Assembly (NCBI GenBank): GCA_027620655.1
Contig: JAQCDS010000007.1
Span: forward strand, 1 to 64,000
From: Bacteroidota bacterium
GTDB lineage: Bacteria; Bacteroidota; Bacteroidia; Flavobacteriales; Flavobacteriaceae
Length of the DNA stretch: 64,000 bases
Reading direction: 5' to 3'
Position 1 is the first letter of the stretch; each line of letters opens with the position of its first letter. The notes below the pieces were generated by a model. That model worked only from the letters and a program-made list of their open reading frames with translations, did not search any database and was not told where the DNA came from. The position numbers and the translations under genes are program-made. This document shows, piece after piece, positions 8,965-17,894 of this stretch.

Positions 8965-11940
8965 TTATTTCAAAATAAGTTTTTCAGTAATTGCTTTGTT
9001 ATTTGTATTTAATCTTACATAATACATTCCTTTTGAGGAATTTAATTCAATATTAGGGTTTAATCTTAAATTTCTATCTTTTTCATAAAAAACAAGTTTC
9101 CCTAAGACATCAAAAATTTTAATAGTAACCAATTCACTAGTATTCCATTTTATGGTAAATATTCCATTTGTTGGATTTGGAAATAGAGTAAAACTATCTG
9201 CACTAAAATCATTAAGTCCAGCTGTTGAAGGATTAAATAAATTGACGCGCCAAAGCCCACGCCCATAAGTTCCTGCATAAAGCTTATCATCTGCAGTATT
9301 AACTTCAAGTTCGTTTACAATGACATTAGGTAGAGCAGTACTATACGGCTCCCATGAAGTGGTATTTTCAAGAAGATAATAAACACCGTAATTCATTCCC
9401 AGATACAATACATCCTCTCCAAATGTTGTATCCCAAACCAATGCTAAAGCACTAAAATCTGGTAAATCATAAAGTGCAGTTACCCATGTATTTCCACCAT
9501 CGCTTGAAGTATATACTTTTGATGATGAAGTTGTGGCTACCGCAATTTTGTTGGGATTTGTAGGATGAATAGCAATTGAATTTATACTTCCTGAAAAACT
9601 AGTGAGCTGTTGCCATAAGGTTAAACCGCCATCTGTTGTTCGATAAAGAAGACCTCCATAGGCAGCATACATTATTTGATTATTGGATTGAGCAATTTTT
9701 AAATGGTTTAAATTTGTACCAAAATCTTGTGAAACAGAATTCCAAGTACTCCCACCATCTATTGATTTGTAAACCTGACTGTAGCCCGTATATATTGTGT
9801 TAAGGGCAATAGGATCTTGCTCAAAAGGTGTTACCCAATTTCCCGATTGTCCAAAACCAATACCTTGGTATGAGTCCCCTTGATTAGTGGACTTATACAA
9901 ACTACCAAGTTGTGATGTGCCATAAAGTATATTTGAATCTGAATGATCCACAAAAGTTTCCATTCCATCAGCACCCAACCAATCATACCATTGTGTATCG
10001 GTTCTATACAATGATGTTCCATTGTCTTGAGACCCCCCAGAAACAATAACTGGATTGGTTTGACTAATGCCTATTTTATAAAATTGACGTATTCCTAGAC
10101 CTGAAGACAAATCCGTATAATAGGCACTACTTACATTTAAGGGGTCATTAGCTACAAATATACCGCCATCGCTACCAACAAAAATCTTATTATTTCTATA
10201 AATCATAATATCGATATCGGCATGGCAATATCCAATATTTTGATTGGCAGCATTTTGGGGTACCCATTGAGAAGTAATATTAAAATTTGTACCTCCATCT
10301 GTGGAACGCCACGATAGAATTCCTGCAATATGAACATCATTTGCATCATTAGGATTTACAATGACATCCATGTCCCTTGGAGCTTGACCACGGTCATCAC
10401 TAGCCGTAGAGCTGTATCCAAAATAGTTTTTCCCTGTATGATCCAATTTAATAAAATTATCTCCACCATCGATTGATTTATAAAATCCACCAAATCTCCC
10501 AGATGACTCTTCTAAAAGATAAACAACATTTGGGTTATCGGAGGAAACACCAATCATTTTTGCTCCTGTACCAAAATTATTAACATTTGGACCCTGATCA
10601 AAATTATCAGAAAAAACTACTCCTAAGTTAATATCCTCAACTGAGACATCGTCTAGTGTTAAACCTCTTCCATAGTTTGACTTGCCCTCAAATGCAACAT
10701 AGTAATCTGCTGTTGGACTAGGTAAACTAATTTGAACATCTTGCCAAGAAGCTGATTCAGCGGTAAAATGTACAAGTTCTATCCAGTTTTCATTAATTCC
10801 AGTTTTATACAATATTTTAAGTTCATCAATATCTAACTCCCAATTCACATTGGAATACGAAAATTTCAGCTTAGGTAGAGCACTGCCACTGAGATCTAAT
10901 TGAGGTGAGATTAATCTTGTAATAGGAGCAGAAAAATCGGGTTGATAAAAAATGGCTAAATAATTACCACTTTGAGCAGAAACCGAATTATTTTGATTTG
11001 CAGTAGCTTTAATCCAATCTGTATTTCCTGAAACATAATCTTGTGTCCAAGACGTTAAAGAATTATCGGATTGTATTATTTGAAAAACATTTCCACCGTC
11101 AGTAGACTTGAAAAACAAATTACCACTCGCATAAACTGTATTGTAATCACCTGGTTTAAATTCTATATCAAAACCTGTGCTAGCCTCTGAATGAATTAGA
11201 GACCAACTAACTCCTGCATCAGTAGATTTAAAAATACCTCCATTTTGTGCCGAGCAGTACATTTTGTTGGTATTTGTGGGATCAATTAAAATTTTATTGA
11301 CATCTCCTCCCCCAATGTCAGCAAGTTGATTCCAAGTCGCACCGCTATCTGTTGATTTAAAAATAACTCCTGAACTTGTTCCCCAAAAATAATTGTTTGC
11401 ATTTGTTGGATCAATCGCTAGTGAGTAAACAACAATATTCGATAAATTATCCGTAAGGACAGACCATGTACTACCACCATCTGTAGACTTCCAAACACCA
11501 CCCGTTTGTGATCCTACTATAATGTGATTATCGTTGTCCTCTTCAAAGGCTATACTGGTAATTCTTCCAACACCTGGATTCCATCCGCTAGTTTGATTCC
11601 AATTGGTAGGACCTAAATCTTCCCAACTTGCAACAGAGCTCATTCTACTATTTTGCTGTAAAAAGTTGCGTTCTGCATTATAACTTTCAAGGATATTATA
11701 GTAGTAATCTGGACTTTTTAAAAATCCACTTTCATCTTGCATACGAAGGGCGTTATATTCCCAACGCTTGTAAATTTTATAGCCTGTTCCTCTGCCTTTG
11801 TCCGAAGATGCAAAATATAATTCTGCTGAATTTTGAATTTCTTGAACTGTATAGTTCCCAGAACTTATCATTTTTTTGTAATCTTGACTAGTACCTATAA
11901 AGAATAATAGGGACGCAACAATTTGTAATATTGTTTTCAT
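8965..11940 (-). CDS. T9SS-exported BNR/sortilin-type beta-propeller protein
   Basis: A 991-residue secreted protein. The signal peptide is at residues 1-18. About ten Asp-box (BNR) motifs of the form S-T-D-x-G-x-T-W are spread along the chain, for example KSTDGGSTWSVL, KSTDSGATWNQL, KSIDGGSTWNSV and TSSDGGNTWVTA, implying one or two seven-bladed propellers. A jelly-roll-like insert with FSYSNVNWELDIDEL sits near residues 300-450. The C-terminus is a type A T9SS sorting domain (LFPNPTNGIFTIKWN to ITEKLILK). Asp boxes are structural and do not prove sialidase or xyloglucanase activity. A weak -7 element TACCTTTC lies at 11982-11989. The protein is probably a cell-surface adhesin or glycan-interacting protein. 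Confidence 0.85.
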   Translation of the reverse strand: MKTILQIVASLLFFIGTSQDYKKMISSGNYTVQEIQNSAELYFASSDKGRGTGYKIYKRWEYNALRMQDESGFLKSPDYYYNILESYNAERNFLQQNSRMSSVASWEDLGPTNWNQTSGWNPGVGRITSIAFEEDNDNHIIVGSQTGGVWKSTDGGSTWSVLTDNLSNIVVYSLAIDPTNANNYFWGTSSGVIFKSTDSGATWNQLADIGGGDVNKILIDPTNTNKMYCSAQNGGIFKSTDAGVSWSLIHSEASTGFDIEFKPGDYNTVYASGNLFFKSTDGGNVFQIIQSDNSLTSWTQDYVSGNTDWIKATANQNNSVSAQSGNYLAIFYQPDFSAPITRLISPQLDLSGSALPKLKFSYSNVNWELDIDELKILYKTGINENWIELVHFTAESASWQDVQISLPSPTADYYVAFEGKSNYGRGLTLDDVSVEDINLGVVFSDNFDQGPNVNNFGTGAKMIGVSSDNPNVVYLLEESSGRFGGFYKSIDGGDNFIKLDHTGKNYFGYSSTASDDRGQAPRDMDVIVNPNDANDVHIAGILSWRSTDGGTNFNITSQWVPQNAANQNIGYCHADIDIMIYRNNKIFVGSDGGIFVANDPLNVSSAYYTDLSSGLGIRQFYKIGISQTNPVIVSGGSQDNGTSLYRTDTQWYDWLGADGMETFVDHSDSNILYGTSQLGSLYKSTNQGDSYQGIGFGQSGNWVTPFEQDPIALNTIYTGYSQVYKSIDGGSTWNSVSQDFGTNLNHLKIAQSNNQIMYAAYGGLLYRTTDGGLTLWQQLTSFSGSINSIAIHPTNPNKIAVATTSSSKVYTSSDGGNTWVTALYDLPDFSALALVWDTTFGEDVLYLGMNYGVYYLLENTTSWEPYSTALPNVIVNELEVNTADDKLYAGTYGRGLWRVNLFNPSTAGLNDFSADSFTLFPNPTNGIFTIKWNTSELVTIKIFDVLGKLVFYEKDRNLRLNPNIELNSSKGMYYVRLNTNNKAITEKLILK

Positions 11941-11993
11941 TTAAATTAAATTGGTTAAAAAAAATTAAAATAAAACTTATTGAAAGGTAAATA

Positions 11994-13115
11994 TTATTTT
12001 TTATTCCATGCGGTTAGTTTTATAATTTTATGAAAAATATCCGTATTATCATAAATACCAAAAAATAGTTCTGCACCCGGACCATAAGCAAAAACTGGAA
12101 TCAAAGTTGCTGAGTGTCCACCCGTTGAAAATTTTGGATCTAACGTAGTATAACTACTGTATATATTTCCGTCTTTTGTAGTATAATTTTCTCCAGCCAA
12201 GGTAAAACCTCCTGTTTCGTGATCAGAAGTTACAATAACCAACGTTTCACCATCTTGTTCAGCAAAATCTAATACACGCCCAATAGTTTCGTCAAAATCT
12301 ATAAGTTCTGAAATAAGATAGTCTGTATCATTATCGTGACCAGCCCAATCAATTTGTGAACCTTCTGACATTAAAAAAAATGGGGTGTTATTTTGATGTA
12401 AAAAATCAATACCCAATAATGTTGCTTTAGACAAAAAGTCTCCTCTGCCCTCAATCATTTTTGGCATACCATCATCACTAAGCAAAAACCCTTGTTTTTT
12501 ATGTGATTTTATCACATCAAATGTGGTTAATCCTAGTGTGTCTATGCCAAATCCATTTGATTTTAGCACTTCGTATAGATTATTGTTATCCAATCTATTT
12601 TTAAAGAATTTTTTTCCGCCTCCAGCAAAATAATCAATCTCAGAATTTGAAAGTTGCAATGCAATTTTCTGCTCATAATCTCTATCTACAACGTGTGCAT
12701 AAAAACTTGCTGGTGTGGCATGAGTAATTGACGATGTCGCAACTATTCCTGCTTTAACACCTTTTTTTGAAGCCATCTCTATAATATTCTCAACAGTTGT
12801 AGAATCTTCTAAAATACCAATACCACCATTATAGGTCTTTTCTCCAGTTGAAAATGCAGTTCCACTTGCTGCAGAATCTGGAATATATTCTTTTGAGGAG
12901 TGTGTTGTAATAAGACCAATGTGCTCAAAACGTGAATAATTAACCTCAGAATTTTTATAATAATATGCTGCAGAAATTTGAGATAATCCCGTACCATCAC
13001 TGATTAGAAGAATGACATTTTTTGGGACTTTGGTGTTTGATTTATATGATTTTTTATTGACACAACCTGAAAATAAAAATAACACCAAAAGAGGTAGGAA
13101 AAAAAATTTATTCAT
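11994..13115 (-). CDS. Alkaline phosphatase (PhoA family) lipoprotein
   Basis: A 373-residue PhoA-type phosphomonoesterase with a complete active site. Metal ligand Asp40 lies in LLISDGTG and the nucleophile Ser81 in PDSAASGTA, and the chain continues with THATPASFYAH, EGSQIDWAGHDND, VTSDHETGG and STGGHSA. The signal ends in lipobox FSGC with Cys18, so it is probably membrane-tethered on the periplasmic or outer face. It hydrolyses phosphate esters, probably for phosphate scavenging. No Pho-box-like repeats were recognised upstream. It is shorter than E. coli PhoA (471 residues) but like other Bacteroidota members. The gene has its own -7 element about 17 bp before the ATG. Confidence 0.93.
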   Translation of the reverse strand: MNKFFFLPLLVLFLFSGCVNKKSYKSNTKVPKNVILLISDGTGLSQISAAYYYKNSEVNYSRFEHIGLITTHSSKEYIPDSAASGTAFSTGEKTYNGGIGILEDSTTVENIIEMASKKGVKAGIVATSSITHATPASFYAHVVDRDYEQKIALQLSNSEIDYFAGGGKKFFKNRLDNNNLYEVLKSNGFGIDTLGLTTFDVIKSHKKQGFLLSDDGMPKMIEGRGDFLSKATLLGIDFLHQNNTPFFLMSEGSQIDWAGHDNDTDYLISELIDFDETIGRVLDFAEQDGETLVIVTSDHETGGFTLAGENYTTKDGNIYSSYTTLDPKFSTGGHSATLIPVFAYGPGAELFFGIYDNTDIFHKIIKLTAWNKK

Positions 13116-13131
13116 GGCTTATAATTGTATT

Positions 13132-13139
13132 CAAAGGTA
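13132..13139 (-). promoter_or_regulatory. Putative -7 element of the alkaline phosphatase gene
   Basis: On the minus strand TACCTTTG is a perfect TAnnTTTG match. It would give a leader of roughly 10 bases before the ATG at 13115. No -33 TTG at 17-23 bp spacing was found. Confidence 0.5.
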
Positions 13140-13192
13140 TGTTTTTATTGAGAAAAAATAGAAATTATTATTACAAAAAATAAAAATTGTAT

Positions 13193-13200
13193 TAAATTTG
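13193..13200 (+). promoter_or_regulatory. Possible -7 element upstream of the type B T9SS gene
   Basis: TAAATTTG matches TAnnTTTG, but it lies 170 bp before the likely ATG at 13371 and has no -33 partner. In this AT-rich 255-bp intergenic stretch nothing else was recognised. Confidence 0.25.
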
Positions 13201-13370
13201 ATAAACTAACTAAACTAAATTTAACTTCTAATTGCCAACTTCTAATAATTATCTCAAAAACATCTGTTTTAATTTTTTAAAATAATTTTAAACAATGCTT
13301 CAATCTAAATTGTTTGAAGAGTCGTTGATTTTTGAGGTTTACTAATTGTGCCAATTATTATTTTCTAATT

Positions 13371-15338
13371 ATGAAATATCTTTTCACATTTTTTTTATTT
13401 CTTTTTTCATTTATTTCTATTGATGCTCAATTAGGGTTTTGCAATGGAAATTCTGGTACTCCGCTTTTTGTTGAAGACTTTGGAACTGGAATTGGCAGTG
13501 TCCCTCTACCAAACGGAACTACAACCTATTTGTATTCTTCTGGTTTTCCAAATGATAGTTTTTACACTGTAAGAAATGGTACTTTTGGAAATCCATATGA
13601 TTGGCAAGAAATTGATGACCATACACCCAACGATAGTAACGGAAGATTTCTTATTGTAAATGCAGATTTTACAGCGGGAGAATTTTATAAAACAACTGTA
13701 ACTGGATTATGCGAATTTACGACTTATGAATTTTCGGCATGGCTATTGAATTTATTAAAAGTACCTGGATTTTGCGTTGATTTGGGAATCGAAATTCCAA
13801 TTAATGTCAAATTTCAAATATGGGATAGCACCGAAACTACACTTATAGCAAGTGGCGATACTGGAGATATTTATGCAACAGCAGCTCCTACATGGGGTGA
13901 GTATGGTTTAGTTTTTCAAACTCTAGAAAATCAACAATCTGTTGTCTTAAAAATGCTCAACAATGGAGGTGGTGGCTGTGGAAATGACTTAGTTATAGAT
14001 GATATTGAATTCAAAACTTGTGGAGATAATATAGTGGTAGCGGATGAATCAGGTGATACTTCTGTAACAATTTGTAATAGCGAAATACCATATGCCACAA
14101 CCTTAAATTCCACTCCAGATTTTTCAGTTTTTACTTCTCATTTCTTTCAATGGCAAGAAAGTGCCGATGGTATAACGTGGCAAGATATTGCTGGAGAAAC
14201 AAACCAAAGTATAAATCTTAATATTACATTTGAAGGATTTTATAGAACAAAAGTTTCTGAATTTTCAGATAACCTATCAAATGAACAATGTGTATTATTT
14301 TCAGATTTATTTCAAATCACAATCAATCCAAATCCCCCTGCGCCTAATAGCAATGGAGATGTTACTTTTGATTGTAGTTTAAATGAAGCCATTTTATCTG
14401 TAACCTCAACTTCAAATACTAGCGTCAACTGGTATGATGCTGCTTCAGATGGGCAACTTTTACAAGCAAACAGTTTGACCTATACTGCCAATGCTGTTGG
14501 CACTTATTATGCGGAAACAATCGATAACATTACAGGTTGTGTTTCTACAACAAGAACAGCTGTAATTACCGAAACAAATACTCCTGCACCAACAGCAGAT
14601 ACCCCACAAACTTTTTGCAATTCAGTTCTTTTACAAGAACTCCAAACCGATGGTGAGAATATTAAATTTTATGCCGATCAATCAGGAGACACCTTGCTTG
14701 ATGATACTACTGAAATTAGTGATGATACCACAGTTTATATTACTCAAACTATAGGTGACTGTGAAAGTCAAGGTTTAATTGCTGTAGAAATTATTATTGA
14801 AAACCCAACCATTTATACAGATAATTTTGAAATCCTATATTGCCAAAGCAGTAGCCCATCAGTTAATTTATTTGATGCTTCTAATGTATTTCTAGGGGAT
14901 GATTTTATCGGCTTTTTCAATTCTCTTGTTGATATAGAAAATTTTGAAAATATAATCGATAATCCTAATGATTTTGAAGTTAACTCAGAAAATCAATTGG
15001 TTTATGGAACTATTGAAGGTGATATTTGTTATGAAGTTTATCCAATTCTTTTAGTTTCAGAAAATTGTGATCTTATTATTCCTCAAGCCATCTCACCAAA
15101 CAATGATGGACTTAATGATGTCTTTCAAATTCAAAATCTTTATGGCATACACTTGAATCACTCTTTGAAAATTTTCAACCGCTATGGTGTATGTATTTTT
15201 GAGGGCAACAATAATCGAAAGTGGGATGGAACATCCAAAGAGGGTGATTTAGTCCCTGTTGGGACTTATTTCTATGTTCTAAAACTTAACAACGATGAAA
15301 ACGATGTGTTTACGGGGTGGGTCTACACAAATTATTAA
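13371..15338 (+). CDS. T9SS type B (gliding-motility-associated C-terminal) secreted protein
   Basis: A 655-residue exported protein when started at the ATG at 13371, which begins a clean signal peptide (MKYLFTFFLFLFSFISIDAQ). A longer TTG-started reading from 13332 would bury it. Residues about 20-215 look like a carbohydrate-binding-type beta sandwich (YEFSAWLLNLL, GCGNDLVIDDIEF). Ig-like repeats with paired cysteines follow (for example WQESADGITWQDI, VNWYDAASDG). The last 85 residues are the CHU_C type B sorting domain (IPQAISPNNDGLNDVF, LKIFNRYG, VFTGWVYTNY). Such proteins are typically large adhesins. It ends 25 bp from the convergent GLPGLI gene with no obvious terminator. Confidence 0.87.
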   Translation: MKYLFTFFLFLFSFISIDAQLGFCNGNSGTPLFVEDFGTGIGSVPLPNGTTTYLYSSGFPNDSFYTVRNGTFGNPYDWQEIDDHTPNDSNGRFLIVNADFTAGEFYKTTVTGLCEFTTYEFSAWLLNLLKVPGFCVDLGIEIPINVKFQIWDSTETTLIASGDTGDIYATAAPTWGEYGLVFQTLENQQSVVLKMLNNGGGGCGNDLVIDDIEFKTCGDNIVVADESGDTSVTICNSEIPYATTLNSTPDFSVFTSHFFQWQESADGITWQDIAGETNQSINLNITFEGFYRTKVSEFSDNLSNEQCVLFSDLFQITINPNPPAPNSNGDVTFDCSLNEAILSVTSTSNTSVNWYDAASDGQLLQANSLTYTANAVGTYYAETIDNITGCVSTTRTAVITETNTPAPTADTPQTFCNSVLLQELQTDGENIKFYADQSGDTLLDDTTEISDDTTVYITQTIGDCESQGLIAVEIIIENPTIYTDNFEILYCQSSSPSVNLFDASNVFLGDDFIGFFNSLVDIENFENIIDNPNDFEVNSENQLVYGTIEGDICYEVYPILLVSENCDLIIPQAISPNNDGLNDVFQIQNLYGIHLNHSLKIFNRYGVCIFEGNNNRKWDGTSKEGDLVPVGTYFYVLKLNNDENDVFTGWVYTNY

Positions 15339-15363
15339 GTATTTTTAATTAAAGAAAGATTAA

Positions 15364-16194
15364 TTATCGGCGACGCATTCGGTTATTTCTGAATTCCGCC
15401 ATTTTTTTCTGAATAATGTCTTGATATTCATTTTTGGTGACAGTAGTCCCTTTTTTAGGGGCTTCAATTTCAATAGTTTCTACAGAATTGATGACAATTT
15501 TTGAACATAACATTGTTGTTCCTCCTGCACTAACCTCCAAAATTAAACCCGGCAGGCCCCAATATTCAGATGGTCCATGACCTACAGGGATTTGTGGCGT
15601 ATACCATGCCTCAATTTGAGTGACATCAACTTCTGGTTCATTGTTTTCTTCGTCTTCAGCGTCTTGATTATCCGTTGACCTCATCCTACTCCATGAAAAA
15701 GAGTACCACAACAAATCATCTGTTGGAATAAAGCTAGTGGCTTTATAACAAAGGTAATTTCCTATTTGTTTGGACTCTTTACCTAAAGTCCAATCAATTT
15801 TTTGAAGTTTATCTTTAACTAAAAACTTCTTACCATAAAATTCCTGTTGTTGAATTTGAGCGTTTGTTTTTACATTTTTATAATTTTCTCCAGCCGCAAA
15901 ATTTTTGCCCCATGAGTCTGTTGCTCCAGAAATGGCATCTAGCTGTTCTTCTTCAGTAAAAACAGATTCTTGTTTATTGAAAACCAAGACAAATTCTTTT
16001 TCTAAACGGTTTTTTAGTCGAGCCGCAATTTGCTTTTTTTGTGCCTCACTCATTCGTGCGCCCCAGCGCCCGAGTTCCATTTTAGATTTAGAAATATAGG
16101 TGGCCTTTCCTTGGAAGTCCTGGGCATATATTACAGCATTGCTAAACAACAAAGCAATAGAAATAAAGATTATTTTAAAATACTGTGTTTTCAT
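15364..16194 (-). CDS. GLPGLI family exported protein
   Basis: A 276-residue exported protein of the Bacteroidota GLPGLI family. The diagnostic segment WGLPGLILEVSAGG lies near residue 205, and the N-terminal region FQGKATYISKSKME and KIDWTLGKESKQIGNYLCYKAT fit the family too. The C-terminus is basic (RNNRMRRR). I chose the ATG at 16194, giving the signal peptide MKTQYFKIIFISIALLFSNA, rather than an upstream in-frame ATG at 16251. The upstream start would lie on the wrong side of a good -7 element at 16223-16230. The family has no established biochemical role; these proteins are often encoded beside TonB receptors or GLPGLI paralogues, but this one is alone. Confidence 0.88.
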   Translation of the reverse strand: MKTQYFKIIFISIALLFSNAVIYAQDFQGKATYISKSKMELGRWGARMSEAQKKQIAARLKNRLEKEFVLVFNKQESVFTEEEQLDAISGATDSWGKNFAAGENYKNVKTNAQIQQQEFYGKKFLVKDKLQKIDWTLGKESKQIGNYLCYKATSFIPTDDLLWYSFSWSRMRSTDNQDAEDEENNEPEVDVTQIEAWYTPQIPVGHGPSEYWGLPGLILEVSAGGTTMLCSKIVINSVETIEIEAPKKGTTVTKNEYQDIIQKKMAEFRNNRMRRR

Positions 16195-16222
16195 TTTGTT
16201 TGAATTTATAGTATCTATCAAA

Positions 16223-16230
16223 CAAATATA
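16223..16230 (-). promoter_or_regulatory. Putative -7 element of the GLPGLI gene
   Basis: Minus-strand TATATTTG matches TAnnTTTG. It sits 29 bp before the ATG at 16194 and downstream of the alternative start at 16251, so it helps decide the start. No -33 TTG was found at the usual spacing. Confidence 0.45.
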
Positions 16231-16282
16231 TAAGAAGAAATATAAATTCATTTTGGTTTACCAAAACATTAACACATTCAAA

Positions 16283-17821
16283 TCAAAAGCCAAACTCTTG
16301 ATTCAACCAATTCATGCGGGCCAACAACCATTGTTTTACATAATCTACTTCTTCTTGGTACGTATCAAACCAAACTGGATTTGGCCAAACATAGGTTCCC
16401 AAGGTTTGCCATACATCATAATTATAGCTTTGTGAAACGCTTAAGTAAGAGCTAAATTCGTCTATTTTTGTATTGAAGTTGTCTAGGTTTTGATAATAAA
16501 AATTAAATCGCTCACTGACAAGATTTTCAAAGTATGGATCCTCAAACATTCTACTGAACCAGGGATTATATTTTATCCAATAACCTTCTGTATATTGTGA
16601 ATCTGCATAATCTACATTTCCGAAAGATAAATCAAAATCCCAAATCGGTCCCATTTTAATTTTTTCACCTGGAACATAAGTAAAATAAATGCTTGAATAC
16701 CATTGTGCATCTACTGTTTTTGCAATTTCATTAATTAAAAACCAATCTACAAAACTATCAATATCAATAAAACTTCGATATCCAACATCTGGATCTGTAA
16801 AATCTGGACCAAATAAAACGGCTTCAAAACTATTAATATGATCTTCAATTAGGGTAAATTCTGGAGTATCATAAGAAATATTTGGCGCTTTAATGTTGAA
16901 TACATTTGTGTAATATTGTTGAGTAAAAATTGTTGGAGTAAAGAAAACATCATCCGGATCAACTCTATAATTTTGATCAATTTCAATCAAATAGCCTTCA
17001 TCACCAATATTAACACGGTTATTTGATTCTTCGACTTTTTGTGTCAAAACATAGGTCCCCAAATGATTATTATTAAGAAAAACTTCTACATATTCTCCCT
17101 TTGGTGAGTAATCCAAACTACTTATCGCTCCCATTTCATAAGCAATTTTATTGCGGATAAGTGATTTATCTGAATATTCTGCCAAAAGAACCCATTTTCT
17201 ATCTTCAGGGAGGCCAAGAATAGATGTTTTGGTATCAAATTTAATTTGATATGGCCTTTTTGGATTAAACCAAGTAGAATTCCCTCGACCTCTTATGAGT
17301 ATTGAAGTCATATCAATATCATCAAAAATTAATCCTCCAAATAGATCTAATTCACCAGAAACATAAAAATCTCTTGAGTCAACAGGAATATTATCTGTAT
17401 TAATAGAAATAATGGGAAGTCCTGTAAAATAGGTTAATCTAATTTTATAACTCCTATAATCTGTTTGGTTAGTATTGAATATATCAACATTAACTTCTTT
17501 AGAGAAATTATGAGACGTTGTATTGTTTTGATAATTAATTTCATCTAATTTGATAAATCCATTCTCTGGGTTTGTAACAATGGATGGAATTAAACTCTTA
17601 ATGTCAACTCCGTAAGGTATTACAGCTGTAAAAAACTCAACTCCATCAAAATCCAACACAATATCTTCAAATAGTGTGGCATTTAAATCTGCCTTAAAAC
17701 TTATTTGAGTGATTTCGAAGGGGGGCTCAATGACATCTCCATTGGAATTTCCAACAGGTTCTACATCATCATTACAGTTAACTAAAAAAGTAAATATTAA
17801 AAGGACTGCTATTTTTCTCAT
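16283..17821 (-). CDS. CotH kinase family lipoprotein
   Basis: A 512-residue lipoprotein with signal MRKIAVLLIFTFLVNC (Cys16, followed by acidic NDDVEP). After an N-terminal beta domain comes the CotH core: RGRGNSTWFNPKRPYQIKFDTK, LPEDRKWVLLAEYSDKSLIRNKIAYEMG (about residues 175-235), then YLIEIDQN and MGPIWDFDLSFGN near residue 395. In Bacillus and eukaryotic homologues CotH is an atypical protein kinase. The Bacteroidota versions are exported and their substrates are unknown. The final region (WLLARMNWLNQEFGF) is typical of the family. It lies 73 bp after gltD but belongs to a separate functional group. Confidence 0.88.
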   Translation of the reverse strand: MRKIAVLLIFTFLVNCNDDVEPVGNSNGDVIEPPFEITQISFKADLNATLFEDIVLDFDGVEFFTAVIPYGVDIKSLIPSIVTNPENGFIKLDEINYQNNTTSHNFSKEVNVDIFNTNQTDYRSYKIRLTYFTGLPIISINTDNIPVDSRDFYVSGELDLFGGLIFDDIDMTSILIRGRGNSTWFNPKRPYQIKFDTKTSILGLPEDRKWVLLAEYSDKSLIRNKIAYEMGAISSLDYSPKGEYVEVFLNNNHLGTYVLTQKVEESNNRVNIGDEGYLIEIDQNYRVDPDDVFFTPTIFTQQYYTNVFNIKAPNISYDTPEFTLIEDHINSFEAVLFGPDFTDPDVGYRSFIDIDSFVDWFLINEIAKTVDAQWYSSIYFTYVPGEKIKMGPIWDFDLSFGNVDYADSQYTEGYWIKYNPWFSRMFEDPYFENLVSERFNFYYQNLDNFNTKIDEFSSYLSVSQSYNYDVWQTLGTYVWPNPVWFDTYQEEVDYVKQWLLARMNWLNQEFGF

Positions 17822-17894
17822 GTGAAATTTAAATAATCAATTACAATATATTACAATTAATTTCTTTTACTTAAAAAATAGTCATTAGAAAAAT

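Noticed and set aside
8965-11940. Sialidase annotation for the BNR-repeat protein
   Set aside because: Asp boxes are structural, and no sialidase arginine triad or FRIP motif was recognised.
13332-13370. TTG-initiated extension of the type B T9SS gene
   Set aside because: It would add 13 residues before a clear signal peptide starting at the ATG at 13371.
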